This document shows positions 52,079 to 61,286 of a stretch of DNA of 63,535 bases, in pieces (within the stretch, counting starts at the first letter, position 1; the number at the start of each line of letters is the position of its first letter). The DNA lies in the NCBI GenBank assembly GCA_964371865.1, contig CAYJOR010000010.1, forward strand, positions 1 through 63,535, given 5' to 3'. A program made the translations under genes and the position numbers. This stretch comes from CAYJAZ01 sp964371865. GTDB taxonomy: Bacteria > Desulfobacterota > Desulfovibrionia > Desulfovibrionales > Desulfovibrionaceae. Below the pieces are notes generated by a model, which searched no databases, had not been told where the DNA came from, and was given only the letters and a program-made list of their open reading frames with translations.

Positions 52079-53016
52079 TGAATGCAACAATCTACGATTC
52101 TATTGTAATAGGTAGCGGACCTGCGGGCATAACTGCTGCTTTGTATCTTGTGCGTGCCGGTATGAATATCGCGCTTGTTGAAAAGGGTGCTAGTGGAGGT
52201 CAAGTCCTTCTTACAGCTGAAATTGAAAACTACCCGGGCTTCCCACGCGGTGTTAAAGGCTGGGAAATGGCTGACTTATTCGATGCGCACATGCAACAAT
52301 ATATGTTCCGTCGCATTCAAAGCAACGTAGATAGCATAGAGCTCAGCGAAGAGAATGGTGGCATTCACACTGTTCATACTGCTCGTGGTCCGCTCTTGGC
52401 TAAAACTGTTATTGTAGCTACCGGTGCATCGTACAAACATCTTGGTATTCCATCAGAAATCGAATTCCAAGGCAAAGGCGTTTCTTACTGCGCTGTTTGC
52501 GATGGTAACTTCTATAAAGGTTTAGATGTTGCTGTTATTGGCGGTGGAAACTCTGCTTTAGAAGAAGCTTTGTATCTTTCTCGTATTGTAAAACACGTAT
52601 ATATCGTGCATAGACGTAACGAGTTCCGTGGTGCAAAGGTTTACCAAGATAAACTAAGAAGAGCCGAAAATATTACAATTGTTACTCCAACCGTCCTTGA
52701 AGAAATTAAAGGTAATAACCTTGTTGAAGAAATTGTAGTAAAAAACTTAGAAACTCAAGAACTTACTACAATTCCTGTAGCAGGTGTATTTGTATTTGTT
52801 GGCACAAAACCATCAAGCGAATTTATTCCATCTCAAGTAAGTATGGATGAAGCTGGCTTCATTATTACAGATACTGAAATGAATACTAACGTTCCTGGTT
52901 TCTATGCTGCCGGTGATATCAGACATAAACATTGTCGCCAAGTAACAACTGCTGTGGGCGATGGCGCAACAGCTGCAACCGCAGCAATAAGCTATTTGGA
53001 GCAACTGAATGCTTAA
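52078..53016 (+). CDS. trxB: thioredoxin-disulfide reductase
   Basis: This 312-residue FAD/NAD(P)H flavoprotein has the FAD loop GSGPAGITAA, the redox pair CAVC near residues 138-141, the nucleotide loop GGGNSALEEA and the C-terminal FAD contact AAGDIRHK. It passes electrons to thioredoxin. The NAD(P)H-binding loop continues with HRRNEFR, the HRRxxxR pattern commonly linked with NADPH use. It overlaps trxA by one base and bamD by eight bases. Confidence 0.94.
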   Translation: MNATIYDSIVIGSGPAGITAALYLVRAGMNIALVEKGASGGQVLLTAEIENYPGFPRGVKGWEMADLFDAHMQQYMFRRIQSNVDSIELSEENGGIHTVHTARGPLLAKTVIVATGASYKHLGIPSEIEFQGKGVSYCAVCDGNFYKGLDVAVIGGGNSALEEALYLSRIVKHVYIVHRRNEFRGAKVYQDKLRRAENITIVTPTVLEEIKGNNLVEEIVVKNLETQELTTIPVAGVFVFVGTKPSSEFIPSQVSMDEAGFIITDTEMNTNVPGFYAAGDIRHKHCRQVTTAVGDGATAATAAISYLEQLNA

Positions 53017-53740
53017 ACTACCGTTCCGAGTAATCGGGAGTCTTTTTCTTGTGATGAATCTAACTGCTTGCGGACTTGTTGATAGCTACTATCTTCCGCC
53101 TTCAGAAGATACAGCAAGTGAGATTTTTGAAGCAGCTAACTCAGCTATGCAAGAAAAAAAGTATTATCACGCTGAACAACTCTATATGAAGCTACAAGCT
53201 GACTACCCTTTCTCACCATACGCATTTGAAGCAGAATTAAACTTAGGTGACTCTCTCTTCTTACAAGAAAAATATCTTGAAGCTGCTGATGCTTATAAAG
53301 CTTTTGAAGAATTACATCCTCGTAATGATGCTATTCCTTATGTGCTTTATCAGATTGGTATGTCGCTTAAAAACACAAACAATTCTGTAGATAGAACAGC
53401 TACAGATGCCGCAGAAGCTATTAGATATTTTACACGACTTATTTCAACATACCCGTCAAGTATCTATGCACAACAAGCTCCGGCTGAAATTACCGCTTGT
53501 AAAACAATTCTAGCAGAACGTGAAATCTATATTGCTGATGTTTTCTGGAATATGGGAAATAGTGGTGCTGCTTACAAACGCTATATGCACGTTTATGAAA
53601 ACTTCCCAGAACTAACTGAAATTCATGAATATTCTGAAATTCAAGCAAAAGCTGCTTTCCTTAAGTATACAGAAGACCTTTCTGAAGAGGAAAGACGCGC
53701 AATTCATGGTTCATGGCACGATTACTTTAAATGGTTGTAG
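53009..53740 (+). CDS. bamD: outer membrane protein assembly factor BamD
   Basis: The 243-residue lipoprotein has lipobox NLTAC (Cys21) followed by TPR-like helices of the YfiO/BamD family: EIFEAANSAMQEKKYYHAEQLY, YPFSPYAFEAELNLGDSLF, and a DATEAIRYF-type third repeat. It works with BamA in outer-membrane beta-barrel insertion, which the autotransporter in this window would need. Its start lies inside the end of trxB, so it is coupled to the thioredoxin pair. Confidence 0.88.
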   Translation: MLKLPFRVIGSLFLVMNLTACGLVDSYYLPPSEDTASEIFEAANSAMQEKKYYHAEQLYMKLQADYPFSPYAFEAELNLGDSLFLQEKYLEAADAYKAFEELHPRNDAIPYVLYQIGMSLKNTNNSVDRTATDAAEAIRYFTRLISTYPSSIYAQQAPAEITACKTILAEREIYIADVFWNMGNSGAAYKRYMHVYENFPELTEIHEYSEIQAKAAFLKYTEDLSEEERRAIHGSWHDYFKWL

Positions 53741-53783
53741 TTCAAACTCTTCCATCAAAAGATATAATATAAAAGGATAAATT

Positions 53784-54479
53784 ATGGATAATTCACAACA
53801 AAGAACCGTCGGCCTTTCGCGTGCCGGCGTATTTATGCAACAAGTTTACTCTTGGATGTTTATTGGTTTACTTTTTACAGCTGTTATAGCTTACTTTTTC
53901 TCTTCAGTGCCTGCACTTCTTAGCATTGTATTAAACCCTGTAGTAATGATTGTGCTTATGCTTGCAACATTAGGTTTAGTATTCTTCCTAACTTCACGTA
54001 TTCACACTCTATCTGCTACTAGCGCAAGCGGATTTTTCTTGCTTTATGCTGGCTTAAATGGTGCTGCACTTTCACCGATTTTACTTGTATACACTTCAAG
54101 TTCAATCTTTGTAACATTTGCAATTACTTCTGTAATGTTTGGTGCTTTAGCTCTTTATGGAATGGTTACTAAGCGTGATTTATCTGCTATGGGTTCATTC
54201 ATGTTTATGGGTCTTATTGGTATAATCATTGCTTCGCTAGTAAACTTTTTCTTACAAAGCAGTGCAATGCAATTTGTAATCAACGTTTTGGGTGTAATCA
54301 TTTTTGCAGGCCTTACTGCTTATGACAATCAAAAAATCCGTGAAATGGGTGAATCAGCTCCTCTTGACGACAGCCTTGCAATTCGTCGTGGCTCTGTTTT
54401 AGGTGCGCTTACACTTTATCTTGACTTCCTCAACTTATTCCTCTTCCTTCTTCGTCTTTTCGGAACAAGCAGAGACTAA
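53784..54479 (+). CDS. Bax inhibitor-1/YccA family membrane protein
   Basis: This 231-residue protein has seven hydrophobic helices and the BI-1 hallmarks: FMQQVYSWMFIGLLFTA near the N-terminus, GLNGAALSPI, and the C-terminal GLTAYDNQKI then LYLDFLNLFLFLLRLFG. Bacterial members such as YccA modulate FtsH or act as pH-sensitive calcium leak channels. It follows bamD by 43 bp with AAAGGA before the ATG and is closed by a terminator. Confidence 0.9.
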   Translation: MDNSQQRTVGLSRAGVFMQQVYSWMFIGLLFTAVIAYFFSSVPALLSIVLNPVVMIVLMLATLGLVFFLTSRIHTLSATSASGFFLLYAGLNGAALSPILLVYTSSSIFVTFAITSVMFGALALYGMVTKRDLSAMGSFMFMGLIGIIIASLVNFFLQSSAMQFVINVLGVIIFAGLTAYDNQKIREMGESAPLDDSLAIRRGSVLGALTLYLDFLNLFLFLLRLFGTSRD

Positions 54480-54502
54480 TACTTGATTTAATTTAGATTC
54501 TT

Positions 54503-54534
54503 AAAGTCAGGGCTTATTGCTCTGACTTTTTTTA
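54503..54534 (+). terminator. terminator after the BI-1 family gene
   Basis: AAAGTCAG (54503-54510) pairs with CTGACTTT (54522-54529), followed by a T run to 54534. Confidence 0.8.
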
Positions 54535-54595
54535 TACCCTAACTATGTAAATACTCAATAGATAATTTATAAGTTAGTCTGTTATTAATTTTCTA

Positions 54596-54624
54596 TTGAT
54601 TTATATAGAAATTTGTTATATGAA
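54596..54624 (+). promoter_or_regulatory. promoter of gpmI
   Basis: TTGATT (54596-54601) and TATGAA (54619-54624) are 17 bp apart, about 30 bp before the gpmI ATG, which has GAGG upstream. Confidence 0.45.
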
Positions 54625-54652
54625 CTAACTAAGTAAAAATTGTGAGGTCACT

Positions 54653-56113
54653 ATGAAAAATACTTTGTTACTTATATTAGATGGTTTTGGAATTGCTCCA
54701 AACACACCTAGTAATGCAATATATCAAGCAAAAGCTCCAACTCTACAAAAACTTCTTGCACTTCCTGAAATGGTTGAAATTGATGCGTCAGGGCGTTCAG
54801 TAGGTCTACCAACAGGATTTATTGGAAACTCAGAAGTAGGCCACCTAAACATAGGCGCAGGTACTATTGTTTATCAAGATATGACAAAAATCGACCTTGC
54901 AATTGAAGAAGGAACTTTTTTTGAAAATGAAGTAATTACAGAACTTTTAGCATCAGCAAAAGAAAAAAATGGAAGAGTTCACTTCCTAGGTTTACTTTCT
55001 GATGGGGGCGTACATAGTCATATAAGTCACTTACATGCTCTGCTTCAATTAGCACAAAAAAAAGAAGTTCCGGCTTACGTTCACGCTTTTCTTGATGGTC
55101 GTGATACACCTCCATCATCAGGCGCTCACTATGTGCAAAAACTCCTTCCTATGCTTGAAGAAACTAATGGTAAACTAGCTACTCTTTGTGGCAGATTCTA
55201 TGCTATGGATAGAGATAACCGCTGGGAAAGAGTAAAAGAAGCTTATGACTTGCTTACAAGTGGAAATGGTATAAAAATTTCTGATCCTATTCAAACACTT
55301 GAGGAAGCATATAAATTTGAAGAGTTTGATGAATTTGTGAAACCTCGTATTCTCGATCAAGAAGGTACTATACAAGATAATGATGTAGTTTTCTTCTTTA
55401 ACTTTAGAGCTGATAGAGCTAGAGAACTTGGTTTTTCTCTTAGTAGTGAACACTTTGATGGTTTTGAACGTGCTAAATTCCCTAAAATTGCCGGAATTGC
55501 TGGAATGACTTTATACGAATCAAAATTAAGTTTAAAAGTTGCATTTCCTAAGCAAAACCTTAAAAATACAATTGGCGAAAGATTATCTGATAGAGGAATT
55601 AAACAGTTACGTATTGCAGAAACTGAAAAGTATGCCCATGTTACCTACTTCTTTAACGGTGGTAGAGAAGAACCTTTCCCAAATGAAGATCGTGTACTTA
55701 TCCCTTCTCCTAAAGAAGTTGCAACTTATGATTTGAAACCTGAAATGTCCGCAAATGATGTAACAACTCAGCTTATTGATGCTATAAAAGATGATAAATA
55801 TCAATTTGTTGTGTGCAACTTAGCGAACCCAGATATGGTAGGGCATACAGGAATTATGCCGGCAGCAATCAACGCTGTTGAGTTTGTAAATGAATGTGTC
55901 GAGAGAATTCTAGCTGTAATAGCTGAAAAAGATTGGAAAATCATCATCACATCAGACCATGGAAATGTTGAATGTATGATGGACGAAAATGGTAATCCAC
56001 AAACAGCTCATACGCTCAATAAAACTCCACTTATTGTAATTGAGGGTGCAACTCCAATTGCAATAGATCGTAATGAACACACAAAACTTGCTGATATTGC
56101 AAAACTAATCTAA
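54653..56113 (+). CDS. gpmI: 2,3-bisphosphoglycerate-independent phosphoglycerate mutase
   Basis: The 486-residue glycolytic enzyme interconverts 3- and 2-phosphoglycerate through a phosphoserine. The metal-binding ILDGFGIA is at the N-terminus, the catalytic serine is in GNSEVGHLNIGAG, and FLDGRDTPP, NFRADRAREL and the C-terminal SDHGNVE follow. It is a little shorter than the usual 510 residues. It is transcribed alone, between a promoter and a strong terminator. Confidence 0.94.
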   Translation: MKNTLLLILDGFGIAPNTPSNAIYQAKAPTLQKLLALPEMVEIDASGRSVGLPTGFIGNSEVGHLNIGAGTIVYQDMTKIDLAIEEGTFFENEVITELLASAKEKNGRVHFLGLLSDGGVHSHISHLHALLQLAQKKEVPAYVHAFLDGRDTPPSSGAHYVQKLLPMLEETNGKLATLCGRFYAMDRDNRWERVKEAYDLLTSGNGIKISDPIQTLEEAYKFEEFDEFVKPRILDQEGTIQDNDVVFFFNFRADRARELGFSLSSEHFDGFERAKFPKIAGIAGMTLYESKLSLKVAFPKQNLKNTIGERLSDRGIKQLRIAETEKYAHVTYFFNGGREEPFPNEDRVLIPSPKEVATYDLKPEMSANDVTTQLIDAIKDDKYQFVVCNLANPDMVGHTGIMPAAINAVEFVNECVERILAVIAEKDWKIIITSDHGNVECMMDENGNPQTAHTLNKTPLIVIEGATPIAIDRNEHTKLADIAKLI

Positions 56114-56138
56114 TTTTTAGAAATAGAAATTTTTTATT

Positions 56139-56172
56139 AAAAGTCCAATTTTTATAGTTGGACTTTTTTTTT
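56139..56172 (+). terminator. Rho-independent terminator after gpmI
   Basis: AAAAGTCCAA pairs with TTGGACTTTT (arms 56139-56148 and 56158-56167) and is followed by a long T tract. Confidence 0.88.
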
Positions 56173-56228
56173 ATTTTTTTATAAGCTATAAAAATAATTA
56201 TTATTCTATATGAGGTTACAAGAAGCAC

Positions 56229-57590
56229 ATGAAGGCAAATTTAATCATACAAATCCACAGGATAGGAGATTTAGTACTTACTTTTCCTCTTGTAAAAAAA
56301 ATGCTTGAACTTGAACCTAATAGACCATTATTTATTGTAGCTGAAAAAAAATTTTATCTTCCCTTGCGCGAACTCGCTCCTAACGCAATCTTTATTCCTC
56401 CAACATCAAAAATTTTATTAGAAGTAGAATTCAATGAAATAATCAATCTCAGTCATAGAAGAGAAAGTTACGAGCTTGTTGAAAAACTGAAAGCTGATAA
56501 AGTAATAGGTTACTACAAAAAAGATAATGCTTTACATATCAATGGATTTTGGCAACTTTACCGAGCTTCGCTAACACATAATTCAAGACATAATCTTTTT
56601 CATTGGGCTGATTTGAACGCGTTAGACTATCTAAATTATAATCAAATCTCTTCAATGCCTTACACTCAATTAAATACCACCCCAAAAGATAAAAAAATTG
56701 GACTTTTCATAGGAGCAAGCGAAGAAAGTAAAAGACCAAATCCTCTTTTTTTTGCAAAATTATCAGAATCATTATTAAAATTAGGATATAAACCCTTTTT
56801 ACTTGGTGGTTCAGCAGAAGAAAAATTAGGGGAAGAAGTTAATAAAATTTTACAAATTCCAGCGCTAAATTTGGTTAATAAATTTTCTCTTAGTGAACTT
56901 GTGAGTTTTATGCAAGGCCTTGATTTAGTTGTCACCCCTGATACCGGACCAATGCACATTGCCGCTGCTTTTGGCGTTCCTACTTTAAATTTATCCCTTG
57001 GCAATGTTGCGCCGAATGAAACGTCTGTTCCCAACCCAAATCACTATGTACTTCAAGCGAATATTTCATGTCGAGCATGTTGGTCTTGCCACCGAGAGTA
57101 TCAATGCAAGGAAAAATTTGTTCCATATGAAGTATCTAAAATCATTCATTCTTTACTGTTTAATGATAATAAGCTAACCACAATAAAGGGTTTATCTCTT
57201 TTCAAAACAGCTCGCACAGAAAACTTACACACATTAGTTCCAATCTGTACAAAAAGAAATCAAGTAAAAAACCATTTAGATATTTTTTGGCAAGAATACT
57301 ATTTTAGAATTTCACCTTTAGATTTTCCACACGAAAAAAAAGGTATACATTATCTAAAAGAGCATACTTCAAACTTTGTACCGTTTTTTATGAATTCCCA
57401 CTTAAAACTTTTTAAAGATATTCATACTTCTTTCAAAAAAAATGAGATACTTACACCAGATTTTTGGAAAGAATTTCCGCCTCTTATGCAAAGTATCTCA
57501 AGTTTTATACAACTATATCTAGAAAATGAGCTTTATAGTAAGAAAAGTTTTATGAAATCCTTTAACTTTCTTGAAGAGCTCGTCAAATAA
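56229..57590 (+). CDS. glycosyltransferase family 9 protein (heptosyltransferase-like)
   Basis: This 453-residue GT9 protein has the N-terminal IHRIGDLVLTFPLVK sugar-acceptor side, GLFIGASEESKRP, and the donor-binding VVTPDTGPMHIAAAFGVPTL, which is typical of ADP-heptose:LPS transferases. A cluster CRACWSCHREYQC follows near residue 280. The C-terminal 110 residues, with no recognised domain, lengthen it beyond the common 340-350. It probably adds a sugar to LPS core or a surface glycan. Its stop is one base from the stop of the convergent GAF gene, leaving no room for a terminator. Confidence 0.82.
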   Translation: MKANLIIQIHRIGDLVLTFPLVKKMLELEPNRPLFIVAEKKFYLPLRELAPNAIFIPPTSKILLEVEFNEIINLSHRRESYELVEKLKADKVIGYYKKDNALHINGFWQLYRASLTHNSRHNLFHWADLNALDYLNYNQISSMPYTQLNTTPKDKKIGLFIGASEESKRPNPLFFAKLSESLLKLGYKPFLLGGSAEEKLGEEVNKILQIPALNLVNKFSLSELVSFMQGLDLVVTPDTGPMHIAAAFGVPTLNLSLGNVAPNETSVPNPNHYVLQANISCRACWSCHREYQCKEKFVPYEVSKIIHSLLFNDNKLTTIKGLSLFKTARTENLHTLVPICTKRNQVKNHLDIFWQEYYFRISPLDFPHEKKGIHYLKEHTSNFVPFFMNSHLKLFKDIHTSFKKNEILTPDFWKEFPPLMQSISSFIQLYLENELYSKKSFMKSFNFLEELVK

Positions 57591-57591
57591 T

Positions 57592-58557
57592 CTATTGATT
57601 TCTATAAAAATAATTTAGCTGGTGTTGCATGTAAACCTTTTCAAGAATTTGACTTATATTTCCTGTTGCAATTTTAAGAAACGACTTTAACTCAGGAGTT
57701 ATATTGCTTTTAGACCTCGAAGCTAAGCATATTGCACCAAAAGTATTTTTTTCAAACTGCAAAGGTAAGCATATAGCAGATTTAAAATCTGGTATGCCAG
57801 CAATTTTTCCGTATATCAAACTTGATGCACGGTTTACGCCATCGTTATATATAGCTTCTTCATTCCTCAAAACCCATCCCAACATACCGGATTGTAAAGA
57901 TATTTCTTCAGATTGATTATCTTTCAATATAAGAGGGACATTTTCACATTCTACTAAATATGTATTCGATTCCTCTGGACGTGAGGCAAAAGAAACATAC
58001 TCAAACCCTGATGCCTCTGATAAAATTTTAAGACTCGAGTGAAGATATTCTGACCATGAAGTATACTTTTCACGCAGTATATTAAATCCTTCAAGTGCAT
58101 AAAAATAAGTAGAAAGTTGTAAAGACAATGTTGTCAGAGCTGTAATATTTTGTATTTGAGGAATTAATCGAGCAAAAAGAGCTAGAAGTGTTTGATCTTC
58201 TTCTTTAAATACGTCTTTTTCTAAACTATCTATAACTAATACGCCTTTATTTGCCACTAATGTAGCATAAAAAGTTTGAACATCTGGTTTTACAGCCCCG
58301 TAATAGTTTAGATTATTTTGTTGAATATCTGTGTGTTCAATAAGCAAGGGAGCTGCATTGCGCATTACAACACCAACGTAACCTTGCCCTTCTTCAATGC
58401 AAATATTTTCTAGGGTTTCTGTATTTGGGCACCAAGAAGCAACAAGTCGCAACTGTTCTCTATTTTCGTGATCAGGTAAAAAAAGTGCGGCTGCGTGCGC
58501 ATCAAAAACATTTCCAATAATTGCGAGTAAAGTTTGATATGGATGAAAATCTTTCAT
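57592..58557 (-). CDS. tandem GAF-domain protein
   Basis: The 321-residue soluble protein appears to hold two GAF-like domains: residues about 10-155 (VGVVMRNAAPLLIEH and VLVIDSLEKDVF) and about 165-315 (GMLGWVLRNEEAIY and SAICLPLQFEKNTFGAICLASR). GAF domains bind small ligands or act as dimerisation modules. There is no catalytic output domain. It is monocistronic and convergent with the GT9 gene. A role in stress or cyclic nucleotide signalling is only a possibility. Confidence 0.65.
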   Translation of the reverse strand: MKDFHPYQTLLAIIGNVFDAHAAALFLPDHENREQLRLVASWCPNTETLENICIEEGQGYVGVVMRNAAPLLIEHTDIQQNNLNYYGAVKPDVQTFYATLVANKGVLVIDSLEKDVFKEEDQTLLALFARLIPQIQNITALTTLSLQLSTYFYALEGFNILREKYTSWSEYLHSSLKILSEASGFEYVSFASRPEESNTYLVECENVPLILKDNQSEEISLQSGMLGWVLRNEEAIYNDGVNRASSLIYGKIAGIPDFKSAICLPLQFEKNTFGAICLASRSKSNITPELKSFLKIATGNISQILEKVYMQHQLNYFYRNQ

Positions 58558-58760
58558 ATTAATCCTAAGTAAACATATTCGTTTTAATAAGTATTTAATT
58601 TTAGCGGTTTGTGTTTATTTCTAATAAATTGTTTGTATCTCGGCAAATTATCAATATTTTATCTAATTTGCAAGTCAAAATAAAATTATTTTTTTTACTT
58701 TTTTTCTATTATTATGATTTAACATACTAAAATTCTAAATTTATTTTTTTTAAATTTTGC

Positions 58761-58789
58761 TTGTTCTATATATTGCAAATTTTTATAAT
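58761..58789 (+). promoter_or_regulatory. promoter of the 58832-63292 operon
   Basis: TTGTTC (58761-58766) and a perfect TATAAT (58784-58789) are 17 bp apart, about 43 bp before the ATG at 58832. Confidence 0.55.
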
Positions 58790-58831
58790 TTATTGTACAA
58801 TTTTTTCAACGAAATTTATAAGGAGAAAGGT

Positions 58832-60538
58832 ATGTTAGAAGCAAAAAAATGTTTTCTTAAAGCCGAGTACCCTTGGAGAAATGAAACTGCTTTCTCCGAT
58901 ATTATTAATCTTCATACCATCTATGAGTTAAAATCTTTTCTTGATGTAGTACATATTCGTTCATGCCTTATTAAGTCATATAATGAACTAAGAGAAGAAT
59001 ATCCTCTTGTTGATACTCGCTCGCTCTTACCTTCTTTTGATTCAGACCCCTTTGAATATAGCGAGTTGCATGGCTTTTCTATGCTTGCAATTGATAGGGA
59101 ATTGCACAGCTTTAATGAATTATTTCAATATGATCCTCTTTTTCCGGTTGCGGATGTTATTACAAATGCTGACGGGCCATGTTGTCCGCTAGAAAACCAT
59201 GTTTTCAATATTAATACAGCTACATTTCTTTCACGCCTACCAAAAAAGTTTCACGATATCTATAAAAAATCTGCAAACCTAGATATTACTCAACTTGATT
59301 ATTATCCTAGAATTCTTCCACTTTTACTTGAGATGGATAGAGCTCATGTTATGTCTAAAACTAAGCTTGGCTATTATCAGCTTGAAGGGATTTTCGCATC
59401 ATTCCCATCTGATTTAGATGGAGAGCTAAAAAGATACGGTCTAAGAATAGGAAAATTTCAAACTGGAAATTCATCTCTTTATTTACGTAACCGTTTATTT
59501 ACATTGCAGTTTTTAATGGAACTTTACGGCTTTCCTATTGCATCTGAAAGACGTACTTCCTCTGCTCTTTTTGCGCGTAGACTTCACAAGTCTGGTGAAA
59601 AATTCCTCATCAGAGTTTTGGGGCAATCTGATAGAACCATTACAACTATCTGGAATGATTCACATCATACAAAATATCCTATGGTCGAAAAAGTTGCTCT
59701 AGTTAAGATTGAAGACACTGACACTATTTCAGCGCTCAATGAACTTAATGCTTTTATCGACCCTGAAAATCACGTTGCAATTGCTCGTGTAACATATCAG
59801 CAACACTCATATTCTGCTACTAACGTAAGGCAAGACAGAGCAATTTCAGTGCAAACACAATCTATTATTCACCCTGATTCAGGAATGAATATAACAAATC
59901 TTAATTTTTTGCGTGATACAGCTTCACTCGTTTTATCACTGAACGATATTTCAAAGGGTGAATACGCAGGTAAAACTGTATATAAAAAGACTGAAATCAT
60001 TGAAGGTTCTGACACTGAAGAAAAAAGATTAAAAATATTTTACGCTTGGCTTTTAAAGCATCAAAGACGTATTATCGGTTACTCTGACGAAACATACTCA
60101 AACTTTAATAAACTCTTTGAAAATTACTTTGAAACTATTCAGTTTATTGATAATTCTAGCAATCTATATACGTTAAAATCAGAATTAAAGTCTCGTTTTT
60201 ACTATATCCAGCAAGCAAGAAAACTCAAGGATTTAGAAGAGGTTATAACAAGACAATACAAAAATACTACTCTCTCTTACGAAGCAATGCTCAATGAAGC
60301 TGTTACTATAATGAGAGAATATAAATTTGAACTTTTCTATTACTTTGAAGATCTTGTCTCTGCCGCTATTAAACTTACAGAATTAATTCTAAATGATAGA
60401 TACATTCAACGTACTTACATAGAAAAAAGAGAAAACTTACTTACAGCTCGTGGACTTGAAATTAAAAAGAAATACAGAAGTTTAGTTCAAATTCATGACG
60501 AATTTAAAGCAATACAAAAAACACATAAGATCGACTAA
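58832..60538 (+). CDS. conserved-looking protein of unknown function
   Basis: This 568-residue soluble protein has no signal peptide or membrane segment. I recognise no family. It is rich in aromatic and charged residues. The middle part (about 210-340) is the most structured-looking, with FLMELYGFPIASERRTSSALFARRL and alternating strands, and the C-terminal 130 residues are predominantly helical. The ATG at 58832 is chosen over upstream in-frame codons because AGGAG is nine bases away. It is one base from the rsmE start, so it belongs to an operon with rsmE, rarA and plsC, which suggests a housekeeping role. Confidence 0.65.
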   Translation: MLEAKKCFLKAEYPWRNETAFSDIINLHTIYELKSFLDVVHIRSCLIKSYNELREEYPLVDTRSLLPSFDSDPFEYSELHGFSMLAIDRELHSFNELFQYDPLFPVADVITNADGPCCPLENHVFNINTATFLSRLPKKFHDIYKKSANLDITQLDYYPRILPLLLEMDRAHVMSKTKLGYYQLEGIFASFPSDLDGELKRYGLRIGKFQTGNSSLYLRNRLFTLQFLMELYGFPIASERRTSSALFARRLHKSGEKFLIRVLGQSDRTITTIWNDSHHTKYPMVEKVALVKIEDTDTISALNELNAFIDPENHVAIARVTYQQHSYSATNVRQDRAISVQTQSIIHPDSGMNITNLNFLRDTASLVLSLNDISKGEYAGKTVYKKTEIIEGSDTEEKRLKIFYAWLLKHQRRIIGYSDETYSNFNKLFENYFETIQFIDNSSNLYTLKSELKSRFYYIQQARKLKDLEEVITRQYKNTTLSYEAMLNEAVTIMREYKFELFYYFEDLVSAAIKLTELILNDRYIQRTYIEKRENLLTARGLEIKKKYRSLVQIHDEFKAIQKTHKID

Positions 60539-60539
60539 T

Positions 60540-61271
60540 ATGCACGCATTTTACTTAGAACCCAATAAATGGGATTACAATACACTTGAAGATGCTGAAT
60601 TTAAACACGCAGTTCAAGTACTTAGACTTAAAACAAGTGACAAATTCTTCCTCTTCGATGGCGAAGGAAAAAAAGCACTTTGTTCAATTTTAGAAATCAA
60701 AAAAAAGTCTTTATCATTTGAAATACTAGAAGAAGAAATTTTTCAAGAGGCATCAAATAAAGTTATTCTTGCAGCGGCTTGGACTAAAGCTGCACGTCGT
60801 GGTTTTCTGTTAGAAAAAGTTGTTGAATTAGAAGCTTCCGAACTATGGATGTGGTACTCTGACTATAGCCAATTTCCTCTTCCTGACATAAATTCTGCTA
60901 CTGTAGAAAGTTGGAGAGCACAACTTATTGCTGGAATTAAACAATGTCACAATCCATTTTTACCAAAGTTAAGGCTATTTTCATCACAGAAATTAATGCT
61001 CGAAGAAGCAAAAAAACATCAATATTTACAGGTTCTAACAACAGATCCAGCACCTGAAATCTATAATTATACCACTGAAAATTTAAATCAAGAAGGTACT
61101 ACGATTTTAACAATCGGACCCGAAGGCGGTTTTTCACCTAAAGAAATTGAAATTTTCAATTCAAACAATGCTAAATTTTATACAATGGGTGACAGAATTT
61201 TACGCTATGAAACAGCCGCAATTCTCGCTCTCGGCCTACATTTCTGGTATAAAACTGGCTCAAAATCTTAG
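60540..61271 (+). CDS. rsmE: 16S rRNA (uracil1498-N3)-methyltransferase RsmE
   Basis: The 243-residue SPOUT methyltransferase methylates N3 of U1498 in 16S rRNA with SAM. It has the N-terminal PUA-like part (HAVQVLRLKTSDKFFLFDG) and the knotted SAM site: GPEGGFSPKEIE and LGDRILR-type MGDRILRYETAAILAL near the C-terminus. ATG at 60540 is the natural start; longer frames run into the preceding gene. It is 16 bp from rarA. Confidence 0.9.
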   Translation: MHAFYLEPNKWDYNTLEDAEFKHAVQVLRLKTSDKFFLFDGEGKKALCSILEIKKKSLSFEILEEEIFQEASNKVILAAAWTKAARRGFLLEKVVELEASELWMWYSDYSQFPLPDINSATVESWRAQLIAGIKQCHNPFLPKLRLFSSQKLMLEEAKKHQYLQVLTTDPAPEIYNYTTENLNQEGTTILTIGPEGGFSPKEIEIFNSNNAKFYTMGDRILRYETAAILALGLHFWYKTGSKS

Positions 61272-61286
61272 TTTAGAGCTATAATA

